Part shown: positions 7,673 through 16,549 of the stretch, piece after piece | Numbering within the stretch: the stretch's first letter is position 1 | Layout: the number at the start of each line of letters is the position of its first letter | Assembly: GCA_963764585.1 (NCBI GenBank) | Contig: CAVXTB010000021.1 | Coordinates: forward strand, 1-64,000 | DNA length: 64,000 nucleotides | Reading direction: 5' to 3' | From: JAOPZW01 sp963764585 | Lineage (GTDB): Bacteria > Actinomycetota > Thermoleophilia > Solirubrobacterales > Solirubrobacteraceae | Notes under the pieces: model-generated | What the model was told of the DNA's origin: nothing | Databases searched by the model: none | Seen by the model: the letters and a program-made list of their open reading frames with translations, nothing else | Position numbers and translations under genes: made by a program

Positions 7673-9279
7673 GCCGCGTCGGTCGGGGTCGCCTCGGCGC
7701 GGGCGCCGCCGCTGCGCCCCGGCTGCTCGGCGTAGGCGAGCGAGTCGACGAGCGCCTCCCACGACGCCGCGATGATGTTCTCGTTGACGCCGATCGAGCC
7801 CCAGACGTCGCGGCCGTCGGAGGCGTCGATGAGCACGCGCGTCGTGGCGCCGGTGCCGTGGTGCTCGTCGAGGATGCGGACCTTGTAGTTGACGAGCTCG
7901 ATGTCCTTGAGGTGCGGATGGATCTCGCCGATGGCGTCGCGCAGCGCGGCGTCGAGCGCGTTGACCGGGCCGTTGCCTTCCGCGGTCCGCACGAAGCGCT
8001 CGCCGTCGGGTGGGGGGGTCCAGATCTTGATCGTCGCCTCCGTCTCGACCTTGCCGTCGGCGCGCTGCTCGACGATCACGCGCCACGACTCCAGGCGGAA
8101 CAGCGGCTCGTACTCGCCGGACTCGCGGCGCAGGAGCAGGTCGAACGAGCCGTCGGCGGCCTCGAACTGGTAGCCGCCGTGCTCCAGGGCCTTGACGCGA
8201 TCGATGACCCGTGCGGCCGCCGCGTCGTCGAGGTCCAGCCCCGCCGCGGCCGCCCGCTCGGCGACGGTGTGGCGGCCCGCGAGCTCGGAGACGAGCAGCT
8301 CGCGGGCGTTCCCGACGAGCGCCGGATCGACGTGCTCGAAGGTCGCGCTGTCGGCGCGCACGCCGGCGACGTGCATGCCGCCCTTGTGCGCGAATGCGTC
8401 GCGGCCGACGTAGGGCTGGGAGCGGTTGGGCGGCCGGTTGAGCAGCTCGTCGACGAAGTGCGCGGTCTCGGTCAGGCGGGCGAGCCGCTCGTCGGTCAGC
8501 ACGGGGTGGCCCATCTTCAGCTGCAGGTTGGCGATGATCGAGACGAGGTTGGCGTTGCCCGTGCGCTCCCCCACCCCGTTCATCGTGCCCTGCACCTGTC
8601 GGGCGCCGACCTCGACCGCGGCCAGCGAGTTGGCCACGCCGCACTCGGCGTCGTTGTGGCAGTGGATGGCCACGCGCACGCGGTCGCCGACGGCGGCGAC
8701 CACCGCGGCGGTCGCCTCGGCGACCTGCGGCGGCAGCGACGAGCCGTTGGTGTCGCAGATCGCCACGGTCTCGGCGCCCGCGCCCGCCGCGGCGCGCAGG
8801 CAGTCCAGCGCGTAGGACGGATCGTCGCGATAGCCGTCGAAGAAGTGCTCGGCGTCGTAGACGACGCGCTTGCCGGCGCCGGCCAGGAAGGCCACGGACT
8901 CGGCGATCATCGCCAGGTTCTCGGCGCGATCGACGCGCACGACCTTCTCGAGGTGCAGCGCCCACGTCTTGCCGACGATCGTGCAGACCGGCGCGAAGCA
9001 CTCGGCCAAGACGCGCAGCCCGGCGTCGTCGGCCGCCGCGATGCCGCGCCGGCGCGTCATGCCGAACGCGGCGATCTCGGCGTGCTCGAAGCGCTCCTGC
9101 GCGAGCAGGTCGAAGAGCTCGAGCTCCTTGGGGTTCGACGACGGGAAGCCGGCCTCGATGAGGTGCACGCCGAGCTCGTCGAGCTTGCGCGCGACGCGCA
9201 CCTTCTCGGCGGCCGACAGCGTCAGGCCGGGACCCTGCATGCCGTCGCGCAGGGTCGCGTCGTAGAGCTCGATGGTCAC
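7669..9279 (-). CDS. cimA: (R)-citramalate synthase
   Basis: Condenses pyruvate with acetyl-CoA to citramalate, the entry to isoleucine without threonine. The 536-residue protein has an N-terminal HMGL-like TIM barrel (YDATLRDGMQGPGLTL near the start, metal HxH in VAIHCHNDAECG) and a C-terminal LeuA-type regulatory dimer domain (from about residue 400). The GMQ after LRD, and FPSSNPKE instead of the FPIASPGD of LeuA, point to the CimA subfamily (TIGR00977 type). GTG start, overlapping the ilvE stop by 4 bp; it shares later enzymes with leuB, leuC and leuD. The neighbouring ilvE and the separate true leuA (18.6-20.2 kb) support this call over isopropylmalate synthase. Confidence 0.93.
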   Translation of the reverse strand: MTIELYDATLRDGMQGPGLTLSAAEKVRVARKLDELGVHLIEAGFPSSNPKELELFDLLAQERFEHAEIAAFGMTRRRGIAAADDAGLRVLAECFAPVCTIVGKTWALHLEKVVRVDRAENLAMIAESVAFLAGAGKRVVYDAEHFFDGYRDDPSYALDCLRAAAGAGAETVAICDTNGSSLPPQVAEATAAVVAAVGDRVRVAIHCHNDAECGVANSLAAVEVGARQVQGTMNGVGERTGNANLVSIIANLQLKMGHPVLTDERLARLTETAHFVDELLNRPPNRSQPYVGRDAFAHKGGMHVAGVRADSATFEHVDPALVGNARELLVSELAGRHTVAERAAAAGLDLDDAAAARVIDRVKALEHGGYQFEAADGSFDLLLRRESGEYEPLFRLESWRVIVEQRADGKVETEATIKIWTPPPDGERFVRTAEGNGPVNALDAALRDAIGEIHPHLKDIELVNYKVRILDEHHGTGATTRVLIDASDGRDVWGSIGVNENIIAASWEALVDSLAYAEQPGRSGGARAEATPTDAA

Positions 9280-10211
9280 GCCACGTGTTCGCGCACGGGA
9301 ACGGGATCCAGCCACTCGCGGTAGCGCTCGATCCGGCCGTGCAGCGCGTCGTCGAAGGCCTTCTGCACGGCGCGCGTGATCTCGCCGGGCTCGCCGGCGC
9401 CGACCGCGTGGTCGTCGACCTCGCGGACCGGCACGAGCTCGGCCGCGGTGCCGGTCATGAAGAGCTCGTCGGCCAGGTAGAGCTCGGCGCGCGCCAGGTT
9501 GCGCTCGGTCACCTCGAAGCCGAGGTCGCGGGCGATCTGCATCGCCGACTTGCGGTTGATCCCGTCGAGGATGCCGGCGGTCTGCGGCGGAGTGACGATG
9601 GCCCCGTCGCGCACCATGAAGATGTTCTCGCCCGAGCCCTCGCAGACGAAGCCGTGGTCGTCGAGCAGGATCGCCTCCTCGTAGCCCGCCTTGTGGGACT
9701 CGATCTTGGCCAGGATCGAGTTCAGGTACTGCCCCGAGGCCTTGGAGTGCGGGATCAGCGAGTCGTTCGAGATCCGCCGCCACGACGAGACCTTCGCCCG
9801 CACGCCGTCGCGCTTGCCCTCCTCGCCGAGGTAGGCGGCCCACTGCCAGACGGCGATCGACACGTCGACCGGCGCGTCGAGCGGGAACAGCCCCATCGTC
9901 CCGTAGCCGCGGAAGACGATCGGGCGGATGTAGCAGGAGCGAAAGCCGTTGCGGCCGATGAGCTCGAGCGTCGCCTGGCGGATCTGCTCGCGCTCGAACG
10001 GGATCGGCATGTAGTACAGCTCGGCCGACTTGAAGAGCCGGTCGATGTGGTCGAGGTGGCGGAAGACCGCCGGGCCGATCTCGGTGTCGTAGCAGCGGAC
10101 GCCCTCGAAGACGCCGGTGCCGTAGTGCAGGCCGTGCGTGAGTACGTGGACCTTCGCGTCCTCCCAGTTGACGAACTCGCCGTTCATCCAGATGAGGTCC
10201 GCCTGCTCCAC
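9276..10211 (-). CDS. ilvE: Branched-chain amino acid aminotransferase
   Basis: Fold type IV PLP transaminase for the last step to Leu, Ile and Val, 311 residues. Marks are HGLHYGTGVFEGVRCYD, RPIVFRGYGTMGL, the PLP lysine in HSKASGQYLNS, EEAILLDDHGFVCEGSGENIF, and TGTAAELVPVREVDD. The GTG at 10211 is preceded by AAGGAG at good spacing and lies 11 bp after the leuB stop. The downstream stop overlaps the cimA start (GTGA). Substrate range cannot be read from sequence, but the operon partners leave little doubt. Confidence 0.95.
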   Translation of the reverse strand: MEQADLIWMNGEFVNWEDAKVHVLTHGLHYGTGVFEGVRCYDTEIGPAVFRHLDHIDRLFKSAELYYMPIPFEREQIRQATLELIGRNGFRSCYIRPIVFRGYGTMGLFPLDAPVDVSIAVWQWAAYLGEEGKRDGVRAKVSSWRRISNDSLIPHSKASGQYLNSILAKIESHKAGYEEAILLDDHGFVCEGSGENIFMVRDGAIVTPPQTAGILDGINRKSAMQIARDLGFEVTERNLARAELYLADELFMTGTAAELVPVREVDDHAVGAGEPGEITRAVQKAFDDALHGRIERYREWLDPVPVREHVA

Positions 10212-10222
10212 GTCTTCGCTCC

Positions 10223-11251
<1,029 letters not shown>

Positions 11252-11260
11252 GGGGCGGGC

Positions 11261-11270
11261 AGCTTATGGT
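11261..11270. promoter_or_regulatory. Overlapping divergent -10 boxes (leuB / histidine kinase)
   Basis: On the minus strand TAAGCT (11266 to 11261) lies 9 nt before the leuB ATG. On the plus strand TATGGT (11265-11270) lies 13 nt before the kinase ATG at 11284. The two hexamers share two bases, so the promoters probably exclude each other. Confidence 0.45.
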
Positions 11271-11283
11271 GTGCCCTGAGGAG

Positions 11284-12594
11284 ATGACGGACGCGACGGA
11301 CGAGGCGCAGCGGCTCCGCCAGGAGCTGGAGGCTGAGCGCGAGGGTCGCCGCGAGGCCGAGCGCCTCGCGGCCGAGAACGCCAGGCTGCTGTACGAGCGC
11401 CAGGACGAGCTCGAGCTGCTCGAGATGGTCGCCGCGTCGTCGAACGAGGCGACCGAGATCGAGCCGGCACTCGGAGCGGCGATCGTCTACGTGTGCGCGC
11501 ACACGCGCTGGCCGGTCGGCCACGCCTACCTCGCCGACCAGGCGACGGGCGTGCTGCGCCCCACCGGCGTCTGGTACCTGGAGGACGAGCCGCGCTTCAG
11601 CGCCTTCCGCGACGCCAGCGAGCAGCGCGAGACGCCCGGCCTGGCCAAGCGCGTCATCGGCGCCGGCGAGCCGGCCTGGGTGGCCGACGTGGTTCGCGAG
11701 CCGGGCTTCGGCCGCTCGCAGGTGGCGTCCGCCGCAGGGCTGCGCTCGGGCTTCGCCTTCCCGGTCCTCACGGGGACGCAGACCGTCGGCGTGCTCGAGT
11801 TCTTCGCCGATCGCCCCGCCGAGCCCGACCCGGCGCTGCTCAGCGTCATGGGCCAGATCGGCGTGCAGCTCGGCCGCGTCGTCGAGCGCGTGTGGGCGCG
11901 CACCGAGCTCGAGCGCTCGAACGCCGACCTCGAGGCCTTCGCGTACATCGCCTCCCACGACCTCGCTGAGCCGCTGCGCCTGGTCTCGAGCTTCGTCTCG
12001 CTGCTCGAGCGCCAGTACGGCACGGCGCTCGACGACCAGGCGCGCGAGTACATCGCCTACGCGCTCGACGGCGTCGAGCGCATGCGGGCGATGATCGACG
12101 ACCTGCTGCTCTACGCCCGCGCCGGCACCACGGCGCTCCAGCCCGAGCCGGTGCCGGTGGGCGAGGTCGTGGCCGACGCGCTGCGCGACCTCGGGCCCGC
12201 GGTGCTCGAGGTCGGCGCGACGATCGAGGTCGGCGAGCTGCCGGTCGTCGCGGCAGACCGCGGCCTCCTTCGGCGCGTCTTCCAGAACCTGCTCGGCAAC
12301 GCGATCAAGTTCACCGCGCCCGGGGTGGCGCCGCTCGTGCGGATCACCGGCAGGTCGGTCACGGAGGCCAGCGAGCTGGCGGTCGCCGACAACGGCATCG
12401 GGATCGACCCCGACCAGGCCGAGCGCGTCTTCGAGATGTTCGCGCGCGCGGCCGGCCCGGCCGGGGCGTATCGCGGCACGGGGCTGGGCCTGGCCATCTC
12501 GCGGCGGATCGTCGAGCGCCACGGCGGGCGCTTGTGGGTCGAGCCGAACGCCGGCGGCGGGAGCGTGTTCAGGCTCACCCTGCCGCTACCGTAG
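11284..12594 (+). CDS. Cytosolic GAF sensor histidine kinase
   Basis: Orphan sensor kinase of 436 residues without membrane helices. An N-terminal charged coiled coil (about 1-40) is followed by a GAF domain (about 45-195), a HisKA-type helix with ASHDLAEPLRLV (His225 as phosphate site), and an HATPase domain with NLLGNAIKFT and GTGLGLAISRRIVERHGG. The HDLxEPLR form is seen in phytochrome-type kinases. No response regulator is adjacent; a permease follows 12 bp downstream. I chose ATG 11284 because GAGGAG stands directly before it and a TATGGT box lies 13 nt upstream; ATG 11266 in frame is possible. Confidence 0.88.
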   Translation: MTDATDEAQRLRQELEAEREGRREAERLAAENARLLYERQDELELLEMVAASSNEATEIEPALGAAIVYVCAHTRWPVGHAYLADQATGVLRPTGVWYLEDEPRFSAFRDASEQRETPGLAKRVIGAGEPAWVADVVREPGFGRSQVASAAGLRSGFAFPVLTGTQTVGVLEFFADRPAEPDPALLSVMGQIGVQLGRVVERVWARTELERSNADLEAFAYIASHDLAEPLRLVSSFVSLLERQYGTALDDQAREYIAYALDGVERMRAMIDDLLLYARAGTTALQPEPVPVGEVVADALRDLGPAVLEVGATIEVGELPVVAADRGLLRRVFQNLLGNAIKFTAPGVAPLVRITGRSVTEASELAVADNGIGIDPDQAERVFEMFARAAGPAGAYRGTGLGLAISRRIVERHGGRLWVEPNAGGGSVFRLTLPLP

Positions 12595-12606
12595 GGAGCC
12601 GGTCCG

Positions 12607-13515
12607 GTGCTGGTCTTCCTCGTCCGTCGCCTGCTCTCCGTCGTCGCCGTCATGGTGGGCGTGGCCGCGCTGGTGTTCAGCGTCTTCTACGCGTTTCGCC
12701 CGGAGACCGTGCCGGACGGCACCGGCTACCCGCACCAGCTCCTGCACTTCCTCGATCGCGCGTTCCTGCACCTCGACCTGGGGACGTCGTGGGACCGCCA
12801 GCTGAGCTTCCAGCCGGTGGCGCCGCTGCTGCGCCAGACGTTCCCGGCCGACCTGTCGCTCGTCGCGGGGGGACTCGTGGTCGGAGCGGCGCTCGGCGTC
12901 TTCCTGGGCGCGGTGGCGACGAGGCGCCGCGGGACGCTCGCCGGTCGCGCGCTCGACGGGTTCGCCGCGTTTGGCATGAGCGCGCCGGTCTACTGGGTCG
13001 GCGCGATGTTCATCGTGTTCTTCCACCCCGTGGTCGGCAAGTTCGCGCGGCTGCCGATCTCGGAGCCCAACACCTACCAGCCGCTCACCCACGACCCATG
13101 GAAGTGGTTCCAATCCCTGTGGCTGCCCTGGATCGTCCTCGGGCTGCCGTTGGCGGCGATCACCATGCGCATGCTGCGCGCGACGCTGACCGAGACGCTC
13201 GAGGAAGACTTCGTGCGCACGGCGCACGGCAAGGGCCTCTCGCCGCGCCGCGTGATGCGCAAGCACGCGATCCCGGCGGCGAGCGCGCCGGTCATCTCGC
13301 TCGTCGGCGTGACGATGGGCACGCTGGTCGTCAACGCGATCCTCCTCGAATACGTGTTCAGCATCCCCGGGATGTTCAAGCTGATGACGCGCGCGATGAA
13401 CCAGGGGGACTTCCCCGTGATCGAGGGCGTCGCCATCGGCGGCGCCCTGCTCGTGGTGACGGCCAACCTGCTCGCCGACGTCGTGCACGCGTGGCTCGAT
13501 CCGCGCGTGCGCTGA
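12607..13515 (+). CDS. Orphan DppB/OppB-type ABC permease
   Basis: Membrane subunit of a peptide/nickel-type ABC importer, 302 residues, GTG start. It shows the N-terminal helix FLVRRLLSVVAVMVGVAALVF, about six helices in all, and the cytoplasmic EAA loop around EDFVRTAHGKGLSPRRVMRKHAIPAA. The normal partners (DppC permease, DppD/F ATPases, binding protein) are absent. Instead a sensor kinase precedes it by 12 bp and leuD converges on it. It is intact, so it may pair with subunits encoded elsewhere. Confidence 0.87.
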   Translation: MLVFLVRRLLSVVAVMVGVAALVFSVFYAFRPETVPDGTGYPHQLLHFLDRAFLHLDLGTSWDRQLSFQPVAPLLRQTFPADLSLVAGGLVVGAALGVFLGAVATRRRGTLAGRALDGFAAFGMSAPVYWVGAMFIVFFHPVVGKFARLPISEPNTYQPLTHDPWKWFQSLWLPWIVLGLPLAAITMRMLRATLTETLEEDFVRTAHGKGLSPRRVMRKHAIPAASAPVISLVGVTMGTLVVNAILLEYVFSIPGMFKLMTRAMNQGDFPVIEGVAIGGALLVVTANLLADVVHAWLDPRVR

Positions 13516-13540
13516 GCTGGCTCAGGAGAGGCGTTGACGG

Positions 13541-14101
13541 TCAGAGCGCGGTCGTGACCGGCCCCGAGCGCTCGCGGTCGCGCTCGTAGGCGTCGATCGC
13601 GGCGTCCTGCTGGAGCGTGAGGGCGATGTCGTCGAGCCCGTTGAGCAGGCGGTGCTTGACCTCGGGGTCGATATCGAAGCTCGCGCTCCCGCCCGGCCAG
13701 CGGACCTCCTGCGCGGCGAGGTCGACCTGCGCCTCGCCGGCGTCGGCGATCGCGCGGACGTCTTCGGCGGGCAGCTCGACCGGCAGCAGGCCGATCTTCG
13801 TGCAGTTGGAGTGGAAGATGTCGGCGAAGCTCGGCGCGATGATCGCGCGGAAGCCGTAGTCCTCGAGCGCCCATGGCGCGTGCTCGCGGCTGGAGCCGCA
13901 GCCGAAGTTGCGCCCGGCGACGAGGATCTCGTTGCGCGGGAGGTTCCAGTCCGGCTCCTTGGCCCAGTCGAAGAAGAGGAACTCCCCGAAGCCGGTGCGC
14001 TCGACGCGCTTGAGGAACTGCTTGGGGATGATCTGGTCGGTGTCGACGTCGTCGCGGTTGAGGACCGAGACCGGGCCCGTGATCGTCTCGATCGCTCTCA
14101 T
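13541..14101 (-). CDS. leuD: 3-isopropylmalate dehydratase small subunit
   Basis: Swivel-domain subunit of isopropylmalate isomerase, 186 residues. Key blocks: NRDDVDTDQIIPKQFLKRVERTGFG near the N-terminus, GRNFGCGSSREHAPWAL, and PSFADIFHSNCTKIGLLPV. The ATG overlaps the leuC stop by 4 bp (ATGA), ensuring balanced synthesis of the two subunits. With cimA in the genome the enzyme probably also isomerises citramalate. Confidence 0.96.
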   Translation of the reverse strand: MRAIETITGPVSVLNRDDVDTDQIIPKQFLKRVERTGFGEFLFFDWAKEPDWNLPRNEILVAGRNFGCGSSREHAPWALEDYGFRAIIAPSFADIFHSNCTKIGLLPVELPAEDVRAIADAGEAQVDLAAQEVRWPGGSASFDIDPEVKHRLLNGLDDIALTLQQDAAIDAYERDRERSGPVTTAL

Positions 14102-15444
14102 GACCAGCTCCTGATGTCGACGAAGTGGCCCTCGATGGCGGCCGCGGCGGCCATCTCCGGGCTGACGAGGTGGGTGCGCCCGCCGCGGCCCTGGCGGCCC
14201 TCGAAGTTGCGGTTCGAGGTCGAGGCGCAGCGCTCCCCGGGCTTGAGGATGTCGGGGTTCATTCCGAGGCACATCGAGCAGCCGGCGCCGCGCCAGTCGA
14301 AGCCCGCGGCGGCGAAGACCTCGTCGAGGCCCTCGGCCTCGGCCTGGAGCTTCACCTGCACCGAGCCGGGCACGACCATCGCGTAGATGTCGGAGGCGAC
14401 CTTGCGCCCCTCCACCACGCGCGCGGCGGCGCGCAGGTCGCCGATGCGCGAGTTCGTGCACGAGCCGATGAAGACGCGGTCCAGGCGGATCTCCTGCATC
14501 GGCGTGCCGGGCTGCAGGTCCATGTAGTGCAGGGCGCGCTCCTCGCCCTCGGTCGAGGGCTCCGGCACGCTCTCGGTCACCCCGACGACCTGCGCTGGGT
14601 TCGTCCCCCACGAGACCATCGGGCTCAGCGCGCTCGCGTCGACGACGACCTCGCGGTCGAAGCTCGCGCCGTCGTCGGTGCGCAGCTCGCTCCACGCGGG
14701 GTCGACGCTCGCGCCGTGCTCGTCGACCCACGCGAAGGTAGTGTCGTCGGGCGCGACCATCCCCGCGCGGCCGCCGCCCTCGATGGTCATGTTGCAGACC
14801 GTCATGCGGCCCTCCATCGAGAGCGCCTCGATCGGCGCGCCGGCGTACTCGACGACGTGGCCGACGGCGCCGTCGACGCCCATCTGGCCGATCGTGCCGA
14901 GGATCAGGTCCTTCGCGGTCACCCCGAAGCCGAGCTCGCCCTCGTAGCGGATGCGCATCGCCTTGGGCTTGCGCTGCACGAGGCACTGGGTGGCGAGGAC
15001 GTGCTCGACCTCGCTCGTGCCGATGCCGAACGCCAGCGCGCCGAACGCCCCATGCGTGGCGGTGTGGCTGTCGCCGCAGACGATCGTCATCCCGGGCTGG
15101 GTGACGCCGAGCTCGGGCCCGATGACGTGGACGATCCCCTGGTGCTCGGAGCCGAGGCTGTAGAGCGGGATCCCGAACTCCTCGCAGTTGCGCTCGAGCG
15201 TCTGCACCTGCACGCGGCTGAGCTCGTCGTGGATGCGCGCGGCGACCGGCGTGCCGTCGGTGGGCACGTTGTGGTCGGCCGTGGCGAGCGTCCGGTCGGG
15301 GCGCCGCACCGCGCGGCCGGCGAGGCGCAGCCCGTCGAAGGCCTGCGGGCTCGTGACCTCGTGCACGAGGTGCAGGTCGACGTACAGCAGGTTGTCGGCG
15401 ACCTCGTGGGCGTCCCAGATCTTGTCGAAGAGCGTTCGCGCCAT
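14098..15444 (-). CDS. leuC: 3-isopropylmalate dehydratase large subunit
   Basis: Aconitase-family [4Fe-4S] subunit, 448 residues. Cluster ligands are the Cys of FIGSCTNSR and the two Cys of GCSMCLGMN; the substrate blocks SEHQGIVHVIGPELG and GDSHTATHGAFGALAFGIGTSEVEHVLATQ are intact. It starts 6 bp after the XRE-cupin regulator stop and overlaps leuD by 4 bp, giving a regulator-leuC-leuD transcript. Confidence 0.97.
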   Translation of the reverse strand: MARTLFDKIWDAHEVADNLLYVDLHLVHEVTSPQAFDGLRLAGRAVRRPDRTLATADHNVPTDGTPVAARIHDELSRVQVQTLERNCEEFGIPLYSLGSEHQGIVHVIGPELGVTQPGMTIVCGDSHTATHGAFGALAFGIGTSEVEHVLATQCLVQRKPKAMRIRYEGELGFGVTAKDLILGTIGQMGVDGAVGHVVEYAGAPIEALSMEGRMTVCNMTIEGGGRAGMVAPDDTTFAWVDEHGASVDPAWSELRTDDGASFDREVVVDASALSPMVSWGTNPAQVVGVTESVPEPSTEGEERALHYMDLQPGTPMQEIRLDRVFIGSCTNSRIGDLRAAARVVEGRKVASDIYAMVVPGSVQVKLQAEAEGLDEVFAAAGFDWRGAGCSMCLGMNPDILKPGERCASTSNRNFEGRQGRGGRTHLVSPEMAAAAAIEGHFVDIRSWS

Positions 15445-15450
15445 CGTGTG

Positions 15451-16029
15451 TCAGCTCCTGCGCAGCCCGGCGGAGACGACGGCCAGGATGGCCGCCTCGC
15501 CGGGGCCGGGGTTCTCGAAGTGGTGTGGCAGGTCGGCGTCGAAGGTGACGCAGTCGCCGGTGGCCAGCTCGTGGCGCTCGCCGTCGATGTCGAGCACGAC
15601 GGTGCCGTCCTGCACGAGCGCGATCTCGCGGCTGCCGGGCTCGTGCATCGGCGGGTCGCCGGGCCCGCCGGTCCGCCCACCGGCGGACAGGACGTGGCGG
15701 CTGAGCTCCGCGCGCTGGCCGGGCAGCGGCGCGGTGAGGACCTCGAAGCGGTGGCCGGCCCGCGTCGAGCCGCCGCCGCGGCGCTCGCCGGCGCGCACGA
15801 TGGTCACCGTCCCGGCCTCGTCGAGGCGCAGCAGCTGGCTGAGGCGCAGCTCCAGGCCGGCGGCGATGCGCCCGGCGACCTGCAGCGTCGGGCTCGTCTC
15901 ACCGCGCTCGACCTGGCTGAGCATCGGCGCGCTCACCCCCGAGCGCTCGGCCAGATCGCGCAGCGAGAGGTCCATCGCCTCGCGCAGCGCCCGCACGCGC
16001 GGGCCGATGTGGATGTGTGTCTCGGCCAT
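15451..16029 (-). CDS. XRE-family regulator with cupin domain
   Basis: DNA-binding regulator of 192 residues: an N-terminal helix-turn-helix (about 8-65, LRDLAERSGVSAPMLSQVERGETSPTL core) and a C-terminal cupin (about 105-185; REIALVQDGTVVLDIDGERHELATGDCVTFDADLPHHFENPG). Such proteins sense small ligands, often amino acids or metabolites, through the cupin. I prefer ATG 16029 to GTG 16038 because a TATTGT box ends exactly 7 nt upstream, giving a leaderless mRNA; the GTG lies inside that box. The operon with leuC-leuD suggests it controls leucine genes, with autoregulation through the palindrome in its promoter. Confidence 0.9.
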   Translation of the reverse strand: MAETHIHIGPRVRALREAMDLSLRDLAERSGVSAPMLSQVERGETSPTLQVAGRIAAGLELRLSQLLRLDEAGTVTIVRAGERRGGGSTRAGHRFEVLTAPLPGQRAELSRHVLSAGGRTGGPGDPPMHEPGSREIALVQDGTVVLDIDGERHELATGDCVTFDADLPHHFENPGPGEAAILAVVSAGLRRS

Positions 16030-16036
16030 GACCGCC

Positions 16037-16054
16037 ACAATACGAACGTACGTT
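16037..16054 (-). promoter_or_regulatory. XRE-cupin promoter with palindromic operator
   Basis: The -10 candidate TATTGT (16042 to 16037, minus strand) lies 7 nt before the regulator ATG. Directly upstream is a perfect 10-bp palindrome, AACGTACGTT, at 16045-16054, where a bound repressor would block RNA polymerase. It is the most AT-rich spot nearby. Confidence 0.55.
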
Positions 16055-16070
16055 ATCGCATACGGAAAGG

Positions 16071-16539
16071 CCGTCGTGGCTGCACGACGGCACGTTCATC
16101 GCGGCCGCGTTCAGCAACCTGCTCAAGGGCTACGGCGTCTGGTACGTCCCGGCCAACGTGCCCGAGCTGCGCTACTGGTTCGGCCCCAACGACAAGGCCC
16201 TGCGCCTCGCCAACCCCGAGGTCACGCGCCGCGGCGACTACGTCGCAGCCACGGTCGACACGCACAACGCGCTGTCGAAGGACGAGGAGATCACGATCGG
16301 CCACCGGCCCGCCTCCGCCCGCGATCCCCGATCGCGACTGCACCTGGCCCAACCCGCATGGCACGGTGGCGGGGCTGACGTGGTCGCCGGACGGCGCGTC
16401 GCTGGCGTGGTCGGACGGCGTGGGCGTGTGGACCGCGCGCTTCGCGGTGCCGCCCCAGACCGGGCAGGTCTGCGTTGTCAGTGGCAAGCGGCTGCTCGCG
16501 CGCAAGGCCACCTCTCCGGATTGGAGTCCGCACTCGTAA
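16071..16539 (+). pseudogene. Remnant of a WD40/TolB-like propeller gene
   Basis: Two protein-like pieces in different frames join here. The first (16077 to about 16310) reads WLHDGTFIAAAFSNLLKGYG and continues through a YWFGPNDKALRLANPEV segment. The second (about 16315-16539, frame shifted by one base) reads DRDCTWPNPHGTVAGLTWSP, then DGASLAWSDGVGVWTARF, and ends in a TAA. WSPDG is the usual PD40/WD40-repeat core. No start codon with a signal sequence precedes the first piece, so the 5' end is lost and the body carries a +1 frameshift near 16310. The 3' end supplies the promoter region of the patatin gene. Confidence 0.65.
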
Positions 16540-16542
16540 CCT
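16537..16542 (+). promoter_or_regulatory. Putative -10 box of patatin gene
   Basis: TAACCT lies 7 nt before the GTG at 16550, at the very end of the propeller remnant (the TAA of the hexamer is its stop codon). The spacing suggests a leaderless transcript. Confidence 0.45.
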
Positions 16543-16549
16543 GGGGCCG

